DNA of 64,000 nt, taken from contig NZ_JAACJR010000006.1 of NCBI RefSeq assembly GCF_009939225.1, positions 677,828-741,827 on the forward strand. The letters run 5' to 3'. The notes under the pieces were generated by a model. It was not told the DNA's origin. It did not search any database and saw only the letters and a list, made by a program, of their open reading frames with translations. Source of the stretch: Sediminibacterium soli (lineage in GTDB: Bacteria > Bacteroidota > Bacteroidia > Chitinophagales > Chitinophagaceae). How positions within the stretch are numbered: the first letter of the stretch is position 1; each line of letters starts with the position of its first letter. This document shows, piece by piece, positions 44,678 to 53,683 of the stretch. The translations under genes were made by a program, and so were the position numbers.

Positions 44678-46012
44678 TCAGACCCTGGGTTCCCAGCCTT
44701 TTTCATAGTCCCTTCTCCAGAGCTGCGCGGCTTTGCTGTCGTCCAGAATATGCCCGTTGCGTTGGTCGATGTTCAGCGTATGACCAACACGATGGGAAAT
44801 ATTACCCAGCTGCACCCATAGCGTGCTCTTATAGCCTGTTTCCACATCGGCATTCGGAAGGGTATTGTTTTTGATGGCGTCGAGAAAATTGGCAAAGTGC
44901 ACGATGTCCAGTCCCTCGCTCGGACTTGCGGTGTTACGTCCGTCAACAGCGATATTGGATTTGATTTCCTTGACCAGTTTGTTTTTCTTATCGTACACTG
45001 TATAGCTGTTACCACCCGTACTCAGGCTGCCGCCTTCACCGTAGAAAATAACGCCGCGGTCCTCTCCTTCCACATAACGGCCATTGCAGCTGCGGCCTTC
45101 CCATACCACGGCGGTATCTCCGGGACAGTCGTAGGTAATGATCTGCGTATCGGGTGTTTCCCAGTCGTCTTTGAAATGATACCTGCCGCCTGCTGAATTT
45201 ACACGCAGCGGGTAGTCGATACCGAGCCCCCATCTGACCACATCTATTTCGTGCGTACCGTTGTTCAGCGCCTCTCCTGTGCCCCAATGCCAGAACCAGT
45301 GCCAATTGTAATGTATCAGGTTGCTGCGGTATGGCCTGCGGGGTGCAGGACCCTGCCACAGTTCGTAATCGAGTCCTTCGGGCACGGGGATATTTTTTCC
45401 GGTACCGATGCTTTCGCGGTTATTGGTATACCAGGCTTTGGCCATATGCACTTTGCCGATCACACCACCGTGCAGCTCCTGGATGCCCTGTGTGAGTATG
45501 GGCCATGAACGGCGCTGGCTGCCCATCTGCACCACCCTTTTGTATTTTCTTGCCGCCTGTACCGCCAGTTCGCCTTCATGCGGGTTATGGCTTAATGGTT
45601 TTTCAACATACACATGTTTTCCTGCCTGGCAGGCCAGTATGGTTGCGGGTGCATGCCAGTGATCGGGTGCGGCAATAGAGATTGCATCCACTTCTTTATT
45701 GGCCAGTATCCTGCGGATATCTTTTTCGACAGCCGGTTTTTTTAGGTTTTTTTTCTCTGCAAAGTCCAGGCCTTTTGCAAGCGCCTTGTCATCCGCATCG
45801 CAAAGAAAGGCAAGCTCGGCATTTTCCAGTTTGCCGAATGCGGCAATATGCGCCAGTCCGCGGCTGTTGGTGCCCATCACCGCCACCCTTACCCTTTCGT
45901 TTGCGCCAACGATATTGGCATAGCTTTTTGCGCCAAAACCCATTCCGCCGATGGCAAGACCCGCCGAGCCCATGCCGATATGTTTCAGGAATGTTCTTCT
46001 TGATTTTTTCAT
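44678..46012 (-). CDS. Gfo/Idh/MocA-family oxidoreductase, exported
   Basis: This 444-residue protein starts with a twin-arginine signal (SRRTFLKHIGMGSAGLAIGG). It has a Rossmann NAD(P) domain (VRVAVMGTNSRGLAHIAAF) and the family AGKHVYVEKPLSHNP motif with the catalytic Lys, followed by KRVVQMGSQRRSW and GTHEIDVVRWGL. Members are sugar dehydrogenases or glycoside-related redox enzymes, many acting by oxidation-elimination on glycosidic bonds. Export by Tat with bound cofactor fits the family in Bacteroidota. It is followed in the operon direction after the DUF1080 gene (18-bp gap), consistent with 3-keto-sugar chemistry in the periplasm. Confidence 0.88.
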   Translation of the reverse strand: MKKSRRTFLKHIGMGSAGLAIGGMGFGAKSYANIVGANERVRVAVMGTNSRGLAHIAAFGKLENAELAFLCDADDKALAKGLDFAEKKNLKKPAVEKDIRRILANKEVDAISIAAPDHWHAPATILACQAGKHVYVEKPLSHNPHEGELAVQAARKYKRVVQMGSQRRSWPILTQGIQELHGGVIGKVHMAKAWYTNNRESIGTGKNIPVPEGLDYELWQGPAPRRPYRSNLIHYNWHWFWHWGTGEALNNGTHEIDVVRWGLGIDYPLRVNSAGGRYHFKDDWETPDTQIITYDCPGDTAVVWEGRSCNGRYVEGEDRGVIFYGEGGSLSTGGNSYTVYDKKNKLVKEIKSNIAVDGRNTASPSEGLDIVHFANFLDAIKNNTLPNADVETGYKSTLWVQLGNISHRVGHTLNIDQRNGHILDDSKAAQLWRRDYEKGWEPRV

Positions 46013-46030
46013 GAGCAGTCTTTTTAGTGG

Positions 46031-46744
46031 TTATATTTTTCTGATCCGGATATTACGGAAGGAAACCGTATTGCCATGATCCTGCAGGAGGATAGGCGAC
46101 TGAACAGTCTCACCAAACCCTTTGTTGTTTTTGTATTTGCTGGCGGCCACCAGTGCTTTGAAGGCAGGCGTATCACGGTCGTATTCCACTGTTTTCTTCC
46201 CGTTCAGCCAGTGTTCCACATGGTTGCCCTTTGCCAGTATCCGCGCCTGGTTCCATTCTCCCGGCGGGTTTTCTTTTTTGCCGGCATCGGGTGCGATCAG
46301 GTCGTATAAACCGCCGAGTTTTCTGTTGCCGTTAACCCCCAGTTTGGCATCGGGATGGCGTTCATCGTCGAGTACCTGAAACTCGCATCCCAGCGAAGTG
46401 TTGGGAAGAAGGAAATATTTGATACCGCTGTTGGCACCCGGCACGGTTTTAAAATCGAGCACCAGTTCAAAATCGGTAAACTGTTCATCGGTTATGATAT
46501 CGCCGCCTCTGCCTGCTGCGGTATCCAGGCGCAATACACCGTTTTCAACGGTCCATCCTTTTTCGGGAAAGGGCTGGCCGTTTGCTTTTTTCCAGCCTTT
46601 TGTCGTAACGCCGTCGAACAGGAGTTTCCAGCCTTCCTGCTGTTCCCTGTCTGTGAGCTGCTGCGTTTGCGCCGCTATATCCTGTGCGAAAAAACAGCAG
46701 GCAAGCGCGAGAAAATAAACATGAATTCGTTTCTGCATGGTCAT
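46031..46744 (-). CDS. DUF1080 (3-keto-disaccharide hydrolase-like) secreted protein
   Basis: This 237-residue protein has a signal peptide (FLALACCFFAQDIAAQ) and the DUF1080 fold: EGWKLLFDGVTTKGWKK at the start, GGDIITDEQFTDFELVLDFK, NSGIKYFLLP, GLYDLIAPDAGKKENPPGEWNQARILAKGNHVEHWLNG and IRIRKI at the end. Members hydrolyse 3-keto-glycosides. A start at MQKRIHVYF two codons in is possible. It is directly upstream of the Gfo/Idh enzyme, which supports a shared sugar-oxidation route; the substrate is not determined. Confidence 0.85.
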   Translation of the reverse strand: MTMQKRIHVYFLALACCFFAQDIAAQTQQLTDREQQEGWKLLFDGVTTKGWKKANGQPFPEKGWTVENGVLRLDTAAGRGGDIITDEQFTDFELVLDFKTVPGANSGIKYFLLPNTSLGCEFQVLDDERHPDAKLGVNGNRKLGGLYDLIAPDAGKKENPPGEWNQARILAKGNHVEHWLNGKKTVEYDRDTPAFKALVAASKYKNNKGFGETVQSPILLQDHGNTVSFRNIRIRKI

Positions 46745-46845
46745 AGGTAATTTATTACTTGCGTCAATATACCTATTTTCCTTTTCTTATCAGAAACAAA
46801 TGCGGAACAGGTTAACCCATTCCCAATCGCCGGCATCCCATAGGC

Positions 46846-49302
46846 TTACAACCCCACCCGCCGCTGTTCACTGTCCGAACTGCCTGTTTCGCGTTTTTTC
46901 TTCGCATTCGCATCGGAACCAAAATTGTAGGTGAAGCCCAGCGACAGGGTGCGGTTGGCAAAATCGTTCCGGTAGGTTGCCGCCACATTGGTGATATTGG
47001 TAATGTCGCCGCCTGTAATATTGGTCCTGAGCAGATCGCGGACGCCGATCTTCAGCGTCGCTTTATTGCCGAACATTTTTTTCTGAACACCGGCGTTCAG
47101 CTGTCCAAAGGCGCGGCGCACAAATTGTCCGTAACGCCCGGGGGTTAAATAAAAGCCACCCAGTTCGGCACTCCATCCGTTTTTAAAATTGAGTTGGTTA
47201 TTGATATTGGTATAACAGTAGGTCATATCGGCTTTCAGTGTTACACCCGGAACGGCTCCTTCGTAAGCGTTGTTGATCAGTTCGCCATTCAGGTTGAAGG
47301 TCCACCACCTGGTAAACGGAATGGCCGTGAACACCGTGATGCCCCTGTTGACTGCGCGGTCAAAATTGTAGGTATGCGCCACAAACTTGTCTCCTTCCTG
47401 CAGGTCCACCTCCGACTGAAAATCCTTGGTGTAAGCGTATTGCAATGAGATGGAAAAAATACTTTTAAAACTATAGGTCAGCTGCAGGTTGGTGGCATAC
47501 TGCGGCCGCAGAAAAGGGTTACCCACCCAGGTACTGTATTTATCAACAAGGGTAACAAAAGGATTCAGCTGCCGGTAGCCGGGTCTGTCGATACGCCGGC
47601 CATAAGAAAGATTTAGGGTATGGTTACCCGTGGTATCGAGTTTGTAAGATGCATAGGCCGTTGGGAACAGATCGGTATACGCTTTTGTAAAAGCGGAATC
47701 AGCACGCATGGGATTGCCTAACTGGTGCGCATCGATGCGGCTGTTCTCTGCACGTAATCCCAGCTTCAGCGATATCCGCCTGTGCTCGTGCGAATAGGTT
47801 AGGTAAGCTGCGTTAATGTTCTCTTTGTACAGGAAGCGGTTTGTTTTATCGTAGTCGGGGTACTTATTGTTGCTTACCACATTGAAATAATTTGCTTCGT
47901 TATCCGTATCCACAAAACTTGTCTTTACACCCGCTTCTATTTTTCCGCCGTTGGCGAATGGGTGCACGTAGTCCGACTTGGCTGCGTAAATATGTACCAC
48001 CGTGGGCAGGTTATCCGTGATCACCTGCTGATACGTTAGGTTGCCAGATGCATGGTAGGTATTGTTGGTAAATTCCTGTTCCTGCCTGGAATGGTACTGC
48101 ACATAATCAAGATCAACCGTAAGTACCTGTGATGGCCGTTTCAGCTGCCGCAAAAAATTCAGGTTGATGCCTTCGTTGGAGAAACGGCTGTCCGTATGGT
48201 TATCCGCAAGAATAACAGAGTCGGCAGCGCCGTTGCGGTTGCCGATCGTACTGCTGGTGCTGGCCGGGGATTTTCCTTTGGTCAGCGCACCGGTAAGCGC
48301 AATGCCAGCCGTGGTTCTGCTGTTAACAGAATAGTCCATCCCCAGTTTCAGGTTATAGTTGTGGTTGAGCGGATGAAAGAAAGCGGTTTCACGGTAGGTA
48401 GATAATAACTGAGCGTTGTTATCGAAATAACTGCGGTGCAGGTCCAGCCGGCGGTAATTGTTCTGCAGACCATACCCTGCATTTGCAAAAAGATTGATTT
48501 TGTTGACACGGTAATTCAGTACAAGACTTTCGAGCGTGCGCCAGTATCCCTGGTTGTTCACCGCCGTGCTAAGTGCGGTATTGCCGTTGAAGCCCCGTGT
48601 TTTTATTTTTTTTGTCCTGATATTGATCACGCCCGAATTGCCCGAGGCATCGTACCTGGCCGGCGGCGTTGCCATCAGTTCTATCTGTTCCAGCTGCGAA
48701 GCGGGCAGGGAACGCAGGTAACTCACCAGGTTATCGCCGGATAGATAGGTGGGTTTGTCGTCTATCATCACCATAACACCTGTTTTGCCTTTGAAACTGA
48801 TGTTGCCGTTCTCATCAACGATAATGCCCGGTGATTTCTCCAGCACTTCCAGTGCATTGGCTCCGGTATTGGAGATCATGGCATTCACATTCACCACTGT
48901 GCGGTCCACTTTCTGCTCCACAAAATTTTTCTGTGCCGTAACGGTTACCTCCTGCAAAACCCCGCCTGCCGGCTGCAGTATGATCAGGGGCAGTGCAATA
49001 GCTGAGGACTGGATCGTAACCGGGCCTGCTGTCTGCGTTGCAAAACCTACCAGCGAAACGGATAACCGGTACCGGCCCGACTGCACAGCCGCATACCTGA
49101 ACGCCCCGGTGCTGTCAGCGATCGCAGATGCCACCAGCGCAGTGTCTTTCCAGCTCTTCAGCAGTATGGCTGCGCCCGAACCGGGCTTGCCATCGGCACA
49201 TTGCACACGGCCTGATAAAGACTGTTGCGCTTTTGCGTTCAGCCATAAAAACATACAACATAAACTCATGGTCGCCATGACCATTCTGCAGTTGCTCAGC
49301 AT
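46846..49302 (-). CDS. Outer-membrane beta-barrel protein with CarboxypepD_reg domain (TonB-receptor-like)
   Basis: This protein of about 818 residues begins with a signal peptide (ATMSLCCMFLWLNAKAQ; start taken at MLSNCRMVM, though the frame is open to 49359). Then come a CarboxypepD_reg domain (SLSGRVQCADGKPGSGAAIL), a plug-like domain (VDRTVVNVNAMISNTGANALEVLEKSPGIIVDENG; GVMVMIDDKPTYLSGDNLVSYLR), and a long barrel of OMP_b-brl_3 type ending LSLGFTYNFGSDANAKKKRE. The substrate is unknown. No SusD homologue is adjacent, so this is not a typical starch-utilization pair. Confidence 0.82.
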   Translation of the reverse strand: MLSNCRMVMATMSLCCMFLWLNAKAQQSLSGRVQCADGKPGSGAAILLKSWKDTALVASAIADSTGAFRYAAVQSGRYRLSVSLVGFATQTAGPVTIQSSAIALPLIILQPAGGVLQEVTVTAQKNFVEQKVDRTVVNVNAMISNTGANALEVLEKSPGIIVDENGNISFKGKTGVMVMIDDKPTYLSGDNLVSYLRSLPASQLEQIELMATPPARYDASGNSGVINIRTKKIKTRGFNGNTALSTAVNNQGYWRTLESLVLNYRVNKINLFANAGYGLQNNYRRLDLHRSYFDNNAQLLSTYRETAFFHPLNHNYNLKLGMDYSVNSRTTAGIALTGALTKGKSPASTSSTIGNRNGAADSVILADNHTDSRFSNEGINLNFLRQLKRPSQVLTVDLDYVQYHSRQEQEFTNNTYHASGNLTYQQVITDNLPTVVHIYAAKSDYVHPFANGGKIEAGVKTSFVDTDNEANYFNVVSNNKYPDYDKTNRFLYKENINAAYLTYSHEHRRISLKLGLRAENSRIDAHQLGNPMRADSAFTKAYTDLFPTAYASYKLDTTGNHTLNLSYGRRIDRPGYRQLNPFVTLVDKYSTWVGNPFLRPQYATNLQLTYSFKSIFSISLQYAYTKDFQSEVDLQEGDKFVAHTYNFDRAVNRGITVFTAIPFTRWWTFNLNGELINNAYEGAVPGVTLKADMTYCYTNINNQLNFKNGWSAELGGFYLTPGRYGQFVRRAFGQLNAGVQKKMFGNKATLKIGVRDLLRTNITGGDITNITNVAATYRNDFANRTLSLGFTYNFGSDANAKKKRETGSSDSEQRRVGL

Positions 49303-49373
49303 GTAGGATCGTTTGCGGAGAGAACGCAGGAATACAGAAATGGTTACAGACCGATACACGGGCGGTCGTACGC

Positions 49374-50030
49374 TTATACGGCGTATCCGCCCGAGCCATC
49401 GGGCGCGTATGATTTCTTTGTGATAAAATCAGAAATGCGGAACGTGAGGTTGATCCTGGGCCCTACCGCCCTGGTGGTTTTGGGAACATGGTGTTCGTAA
49501 AAATATTGCATGTTCTCTCCCATCAGTAAAAAACTGCCATGCACCAGCGGTATCTCAGCCTGCAGCGAGCTGTCGGCCGGGTATTTCCTGTGGCGCACTT
49601 TAAAGATCCTGGTATCGCCAAAACTAACAGAGGCAATCGGATGGTGTTTGCCATCGGCAGGCAGGGTATCGCTGTGCCAGGCAACAGAATCCCTGCCGTT
49701 GCGGTAATAGCTGAGCAGTACCCGGTTAAAAGCAATACCGCACTGCGCCTCCACCCTGGTCTTGATCGCGAGCAGGGTATCCGTCCATACATGACCGCGT
49801 TCGCCGCCGTAATAAGCCGTCAGCCGCGGATCCGGCACCATTTTATCATACATGGGTCTGCTGCGTTGTATCCAGGGACTGGTACTGAGCAAGCAATGGT
49901 AATATGCATCGGCCAATTCCAGGTCGAAGAACTGTTCCCAGAGAACCAGTCCGGCATCGGGCAGCGCAAAATCCAGTCGCTGTTTTTTTCCGGTGGGAAA
50001 TAATGCCGTATCGGAAAACAGACCTGCCAT
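49374..50030 (-). CDS. alkB: AlkB-type alpha-ketoglutarate-dependent DNA repair dioxygenase
   Basis: This 218-residue enzyme has the AlkB marks: PRLTAYYGGERGHVW, VLLSYYRNGRDSVAWHSDTL with metal His119 and Asp121, GDTRIFKVRHRK, the distal His (YEHHVPKT, 180 or 181) and the 2-oxoglutarate Arg residues in GPRINLTFRIS. It removes methyl groups from 1-methyladenine and 3-methylcytosine. It has a perfect -7 (TAATTTTG, 50042 down to 50035) exactly four bases before its ATG. It is divergent from a small gene, with a palindrome between them that may be a shared operator. Confidence 0.88.
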   Translation of the reverse strand: MAGLFSDTALFPTGKKQRLDFALPDAGLVLWEQFFDLELADAYYHCLLSTSPWIQRSRPMYDKMVPDPRLTAYYGGERGHVWTDTLLAIKTRVEAQCGIAFNRVLLSYYRNGRDSVAWHSDTLPADGKHHPIASVSFGDTRIFKVRHRKYPADSSLQAEIPLVHGSFLLMGENMQYFYEHHVPKTTRAVGPRINLTFRISDFITKKSYAPDGSGGYAV

Positions 50031-50034
50031 CCCC

Positions 50035-50042
50035 CAAAATTA
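50035..50042 (-). promoter_or_regulatory. -7 element four bases before the alkB start codon
   Basis: On the minus strand TAATTTTG, then GGGG, then ATG. Perfect TAnnTTTG; implies a leaderless or near-leaderless mRNA. Confidence 0.5.
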
Positions 50043-50058
50043 AGAATTTTTATTTCCG

Positions 50059-50079
50059 AATACTAATTTTTTTAGTATT
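50059..50079. promoter_or_regulatory. Perfect inverted repeat between alkB and the 50104 gene
   Basis: AATACTAA (50059-50066), five T, TTAGTATT (50072-50079). It lies 16 bp upstream of the alkB -7 element and about 24 bp before the other gene, so it overlaps where both -33 regions should be. A repressor operator, perhaps damage-responsive, is inference. Confidence 0.5.
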
Positions 50080-50103
50080 TTGGATGCTACAAAATATAGC
50101 ACT

Positions 50104-50427
50104 ATGCATACAACCCCTGCCGGTCATACGCCGGCATCCGCAGCGCAGGTTAAGGTATTTGAGCTGCAGCTGGTAGACGGACACTGCCTGATACCCTATG
50201 CCATCTACCATGTGGTACTGCCCAATGGCATCAGCTATGTAAGGGCGGTGGCTTTCCCGGGCACGGAGCGTGCTTACGCGGTACTGATCGACAAAACGAT
50301 CTCCCGCAAAAACAATACAACGGCTGCGGTGTGGATAGACATTGACCTGCAGGAACCCACCCCCTTATCGCGCAACCTGGGTGCGGCGATCGAATATGCA
50401 TGCAGGGTAAGAAAAGGAAATGGCTGA
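50104..50427 (+). CDS. Small hypothetical protein
   Basis: This 107-residue protein is unknown to me. It starts MHTTPAGHTPASAAQ, a short disordered stretch, and continues with VKVFELQLVDGHCLIPYAIYHVVLPNGISYVRAVAFPG, a probable small beta fold, and ends in ARVRKGNG-like basic residues. No signal peptide or membrane segment. An in-frame TTG lies 24 bases upstream, but ATG at 50104 is preferred. It is divergent from alkB across a palindrome, hence possibly co-regulated with it. Confidence 0.55.
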   Translation: MHTTPAGHTPASAAQVKVFELQLVDGHCLIPYAIYHVVLPNGISYVRAVAFPGTERAYAVLIDKTISRKNNTTAAVWIDIDLQEPTPLSRNLGAAIEYACRVRKGNG

Positions 50428-50477
50428 GCGCGTATCGCTAAACGCACAAAAAAACGCGATGGAATCAGTCCGGTCGT

Positions 50478-51023
50478 TCAGGATAGCTTGGAAGTGCCCG
50501 GATTTTTTTTGACGAAACTGATCTTGCCGTTGCGTTCCAGGTATACTTTGTCAATGGTTTCGAGGTCTTCTTCCAGCGCGTTCTGCCGAAGGGCCTCATG
50601 AATATCTTCTTCCGATGTCAATGCGCGGATCATATTGTTTCTGAGGAATGCGCCATCGCTGAACAACAGAATTTTTCTGCCCTGCACCCAGCGGGATATA
50701 CGGGGATGTTTTACCTGCAGATAGCCCATCAGCCTGTGCAATGCCACCACCGCGGTGGCAGCGGCGATGGTGGGAATAAACGGCGAGGCGCCCACCACTC
50801 CCCTGCTTAGAATAGCGCCCAGCAATATCACAATGATGTTATCCAGCGGCAGCCGCATCCCGAATGAACGGCGGCCCGATAGCCGGATCAGCGCCAGCGA
50901 GATAAAAAAAACCAGTACGGCACGGTTCACCATCTGCCATACGGTCAGCTCCATATCATGTGCTCCAAACAGCAGGTCGATCGTTCTCATAACATCTGTT
51001 TCAATCAAAGTTATCCATTTCAT
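50478..51023 (-). CDS. DUF421 (YetF-type) membrane protein
   Basis: This 181-residue protein has two or three N-terminal membrane helices (NRAVLVFFISLALIRL; DNIIVILLGAILSRGVVG; PFIPTIAAATAVVALHRL) and a small C-terminal domain (ISRWVQGRKILLFSDGAFLRNNMIRALTSEEDIHEALRQ) typical of DUF421/YetF proteins. RLSGRRSFG is the family motif after the first helix. Function is not known. It converges with the small gene at 50104-50427 and is divergent from the histidine kinase. MRTIDLLFG at residue 12 is an alternative start. Confidence 0.8.
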   Translation of the reverse strand: MKWITLIETDVMRTIDLLFGAHDMELTVWQMVNRAVLVFFISLALIRLSGRRSFGMRLPLDNIIVILLGAILSRGVVGASPFIPTIAAATAVVALHRLMGYLQVKHPRISRWVQGRKILLFSDGAFLRNNMIRALTSEEDIHEALRQNALEEDLETIDKVYLERNGKISFVKKNPGTSKLS

Positions 51024-51132
51024 TCACCGACTCAAACAGCCATTTCACCGGTGATTCAAGGCACAGGCAGCTGTACCGGTATATGAAGATAGTTCTCCGG
51101 TTACTTATTCTGAATAATTCCCGATTGGGTGT

Positions 51133-53184
51133 TTGATGATTCTTCCCTTGGCTTATTTTTATTCCATCAGACAGCATTCCCTCCATAAAACTGTTGCCGC
51201 CCTTTGGCTGCTGTGTCTTTTCCTTCCGGGATGCAGACCGTCTGTGCGTACCCTGCCCCTGGGATCACATGCCATGTCGGACAGCACGCTTACGCCGCCG
51301 GCGCAGTATTTTGAAAGGGGCGAGGTGGACAAGGCAAAAAACCATGTGGATTCCATTTTCTACCAGCTGGCCAATCCCACCGTATACGATCATCTCTCGC
51401 ATTTTGCCACCAATGCTTATTACCAGGGCACAAAAGGCAATACCGCCCTTCAGATCGTTTACCTCGATTCGGGGATTGCACTCATCCAGGCTTACCTGCC
51501 GGATAAAGGGCTCTCCATTGAACTGTCGAATTTTCTGACCGGCCGGGCGGGCGCAAATTTCAACCGCAATAATTTCCAGGCATCCTATACCGATTTTTTT
51601 GCTGCGGGCGAAATGGCCCGCAAGAATGCCGACAGCTGCAGCACCATGCGTGTTTTCTACAGTATCGCGATGATATTGTACAAACAGCAGCAGTACGCCA
51701 ATGCCGCGCGCTATTTTTTACAAACACTCGATTACAGCAGGAACTGCGACCCGCTGGTATACCGCAACAACAAAACACAGGAACTGCTGGATAATATCGG
51801 GCTTTGCTATACCAAGATAAAACGATACGACAGCGCCATGTATTTTTACCGCAGGGCGCAGGACCTTGTTCTGAAGAACCGATACCTGCTGGCGGTAGAC
51901 AGTGCAAACAGCATCGGCCGCTACCGTGCGGCACTGCAGGTGATCACCGGCAATATCGCGAAAGTATACCTGGGCACCGGACAGGTTGATTCAGCCATTG
52001 CCTTATACAAACAGGCGATTTCGTATCATGCAGACCTGCACGACATGCAGCTGTCCATGATCCAGCTGGCGGATATCTATGTGTCGCGGAACGATATACC
52101 GCTGCTGCAGCAATTGCTTGTGCGGCTGGGAAATTCGATCGACAGTTTTCCGGCGCCCGATCTGGGTATGGACCACGACCGGCTACGGTACCTCTTCCAT
52201 AAAAAAACAGGCAACCCAGAAACCGCGCTCAGCTATTTTACGCAGTATGTGCAGAAAAAAGATGCCAACGAAAAACAACAAGATAAACTTGCCAGCCTTG
52301 ATATCAGCAACGAGATACAGCGAAAAGCGCAGGAACTGGAGATACAGCTGCTGCAAAAAAACAACGAGCTCAACAAAACCTATCTGTGGGTGTTTGTGAG
52401 TCTGTCCTGCATGGCGATCATCATCCTTTCCCTGATTTATGCCTCGTATCGCACCAGCCGCAGAAACGTGGCCAAACTGACCGAGTTGAACGAAGCGATC
52501 ACAAGAACCAACCAGGAAAAAGACAAGATACTCCGAATGGTAGCGCACGATCTCCGCAACCCGATCGGCGCCATTGCATCGCTGAGCGGCCTTATACTCC
52601 AGGCGCCGCTGAATAAAGAAGAAATACTGGATTTGGTCGGGAAGATACAGGGTGTTTCCGCCAACTCGATCGAACTGATCAACGAACTGCTTCCCGTTCA
52701 TGCAAGTCCTGCCGGCAGCCTGAAGAAAAGAAGAACGGATATGGTGCGGCTCCTGAATAATATGGCAGAACTGATGCAGTTCCGCGCCACGGAAAAAAAA
52801 CAGCGGATCGCACTGCAGTTGCCACAGACCCCTGTTTACTGCACGGTCAATGAAATAAAGATCGAACGCGTGATCAATAACCTGCTGGGAAATGCCATCA
52901 AGTTCAGTCCTGTAGGCGGCGAGGTAGTGCTTCGGTTAGCCGTGCAGGAAAAAAACATCACTGTATCGGTAAGCGACAACGGTATCGGCATCGATACAAC
53001 GGAGCTCGAACATATTTTTGACGAATTCACTTCTCTCAAACGAAAAGGAACCTCCGGCGAAACCAGTTTCGGACTGGGCCTGTCTATCTCACGCCAGATC
53101 GTTGAAGAAGAGGGTGGCATCATCTGGGCCGAAAGCCAGAAAAACAGCGGCAGCACGTTTTATGTACGCCTGAACCGTTCCTGA
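51133..53184 (+). CDS. TPR-containing sensor histidine kinase
   Basis: This 683-residue protein has a signal or lipoprotein-like N-terminus (LWLLCLFLPGC), a TPR-type helical sensor domain (about 50-400, e.g. ARYFLQTLDYSRNC, YDSAMYFYRRAQDLVL, VDSAIALYKQAISYH), a single transmembrane helix (about 416-438), a HisKA domain with the phosphoacceptor His in VAHDLRNPIGAIASL (about 471) and an HATPase domain with NLLGNAIKFSP, DNGIGID and GLGLSIS. The sensor domain should face the periplasm. It has no response-regulator gene next to it and no receiver domain, so its partner is elsewhere. Confidence 0.88.
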   Translation: MMILPLAYFYSIRQHSLHKTVAALWLLCLFLPGCRPSVRTLPLGSHAMSDSTLTPPAQYFERGEVDKAKNHVDSIFYQLANPTVYDHLSHFATNAYYQGTKGNTALQIVYLDSGIALIQAYLPDKGLSIELSNFLTGRAGANFNRNNFQASYTDFFAAGEMARKNADSCSTMRVFYSIAMILYKQQQYANAARYFLQTLDYSRNCDPLVYRNNKTQELLDNIGLCYTKIKRYDSAMYFYRRAQDLVLKNRYLLAVDSANSIGRYRAALQVITGNIAKVYLGTGQVDSAIALYKQAISYHADLHDMQLSMIQLADIYVSRNDIPLLQQLLVRLGNSIDSFPAPDLGMDHDRLRYLFHKKTGNPETALSYFTQYVQKKDANEKQQDKLASLDISNEIQRKAQELEIQLLQKNNELNKTYLWVFVSLSCMAIIILSLIYASYRTSRRNVAKLTELNEAITRTNQEKDKILRMVAHDLRNPIGAIASLSGLILQAPLNKEEILDLVGKIQGVSANSIELINELLPVHASPAGSLKKRRTDMVRLLNNMAELMQFRATEKKQRIALQLPQTPVYCTVNEIKIERVINNLLGNAIKFSPVGGEVVLRLAVQEKNITVSVSDNGIGIDTTELEHIFDEFTSLKRKGTSGETSFGLGLSISRQIVEEEGGIIWAESQKNSGSTFYVRLNRS

Positions 53185-53252
53185 CCGTATACAGATCGCT
53201 GTTTTCATACCAACTGGTTTGTGACAAGCTACCCGATTCATACCGCGGATTG

Positions 53253-53657
53253 CTACACGCCCAGTGCATCGTACACCACCACCCTGGCCCAGAGATGGCT
53301 GTATTTTTCAACAAAAGCCAGGTGCGCGGGATGTGTCTGGTAAGTTGCCTGTCCGGCAAGATCATCAAAGAACATCAGTTCCGACACCTGCCAACTGGTA
53401 TCTACCACATCTCTTTTTTCTGTGCTGGCCAGTACGCCGATATGCAGTTTTTTGATCGTGGGTATCTGAGCAAGCGTGCGTAACCCCTCAACCAGTTTAT
53501 CACGGTCCTGCACGGAATCGGGATTCTTTAACCAGAAGAATACATGGTGAACCAGCTGTTTTTTTTCCGGTTCGGCGGAAGGCATGGCCGATACGGCCGC
53601 GCCGGTGCCCAGTGTGGCGGCCATGGCAATAAATTTTCTGCGGGAGGAAGATTTCAT
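53253..53657 (-). CDS. Dabb (stress-responsive A/B barrel) domain protein, exported
   Basis: This 134-residue protein has a Tat/Sec-like N-terminus (SSSRRKFIAMAATLGTGAAVSA) and one Dabb domain: VHHVFFWLKNPDSVQDRDKLVEGLRTL, HIGVLASTEKRDVVDTSWQVSELMFFDDLAGQATYQTHPAHLAFVE. Dabb domains form dimeric alpha/beta barrels; function here is unknown. It converges with the histidine kinase and precedes no partner; the ferritin gene lies 26 bp upstream on the same strand, so the two may share a transcript. Confidence 0.8.
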   Translation of the reverse strand: MKSSSRRKFIAMAATLGTGAAVSAMPSAEPEKKQLVHHVFFWLKNPDSVQDRDKLVEGLRTLAQIPTIKKLHIGVLASTEKRDVVDTSWQVSELMFFDDLAGQATYQTHPAHLAFVEKYSHLWARVVVYDALGV

Positions 53658-53683
53658 GTCTGTGTTTTGATGGGAAGGGTTGC

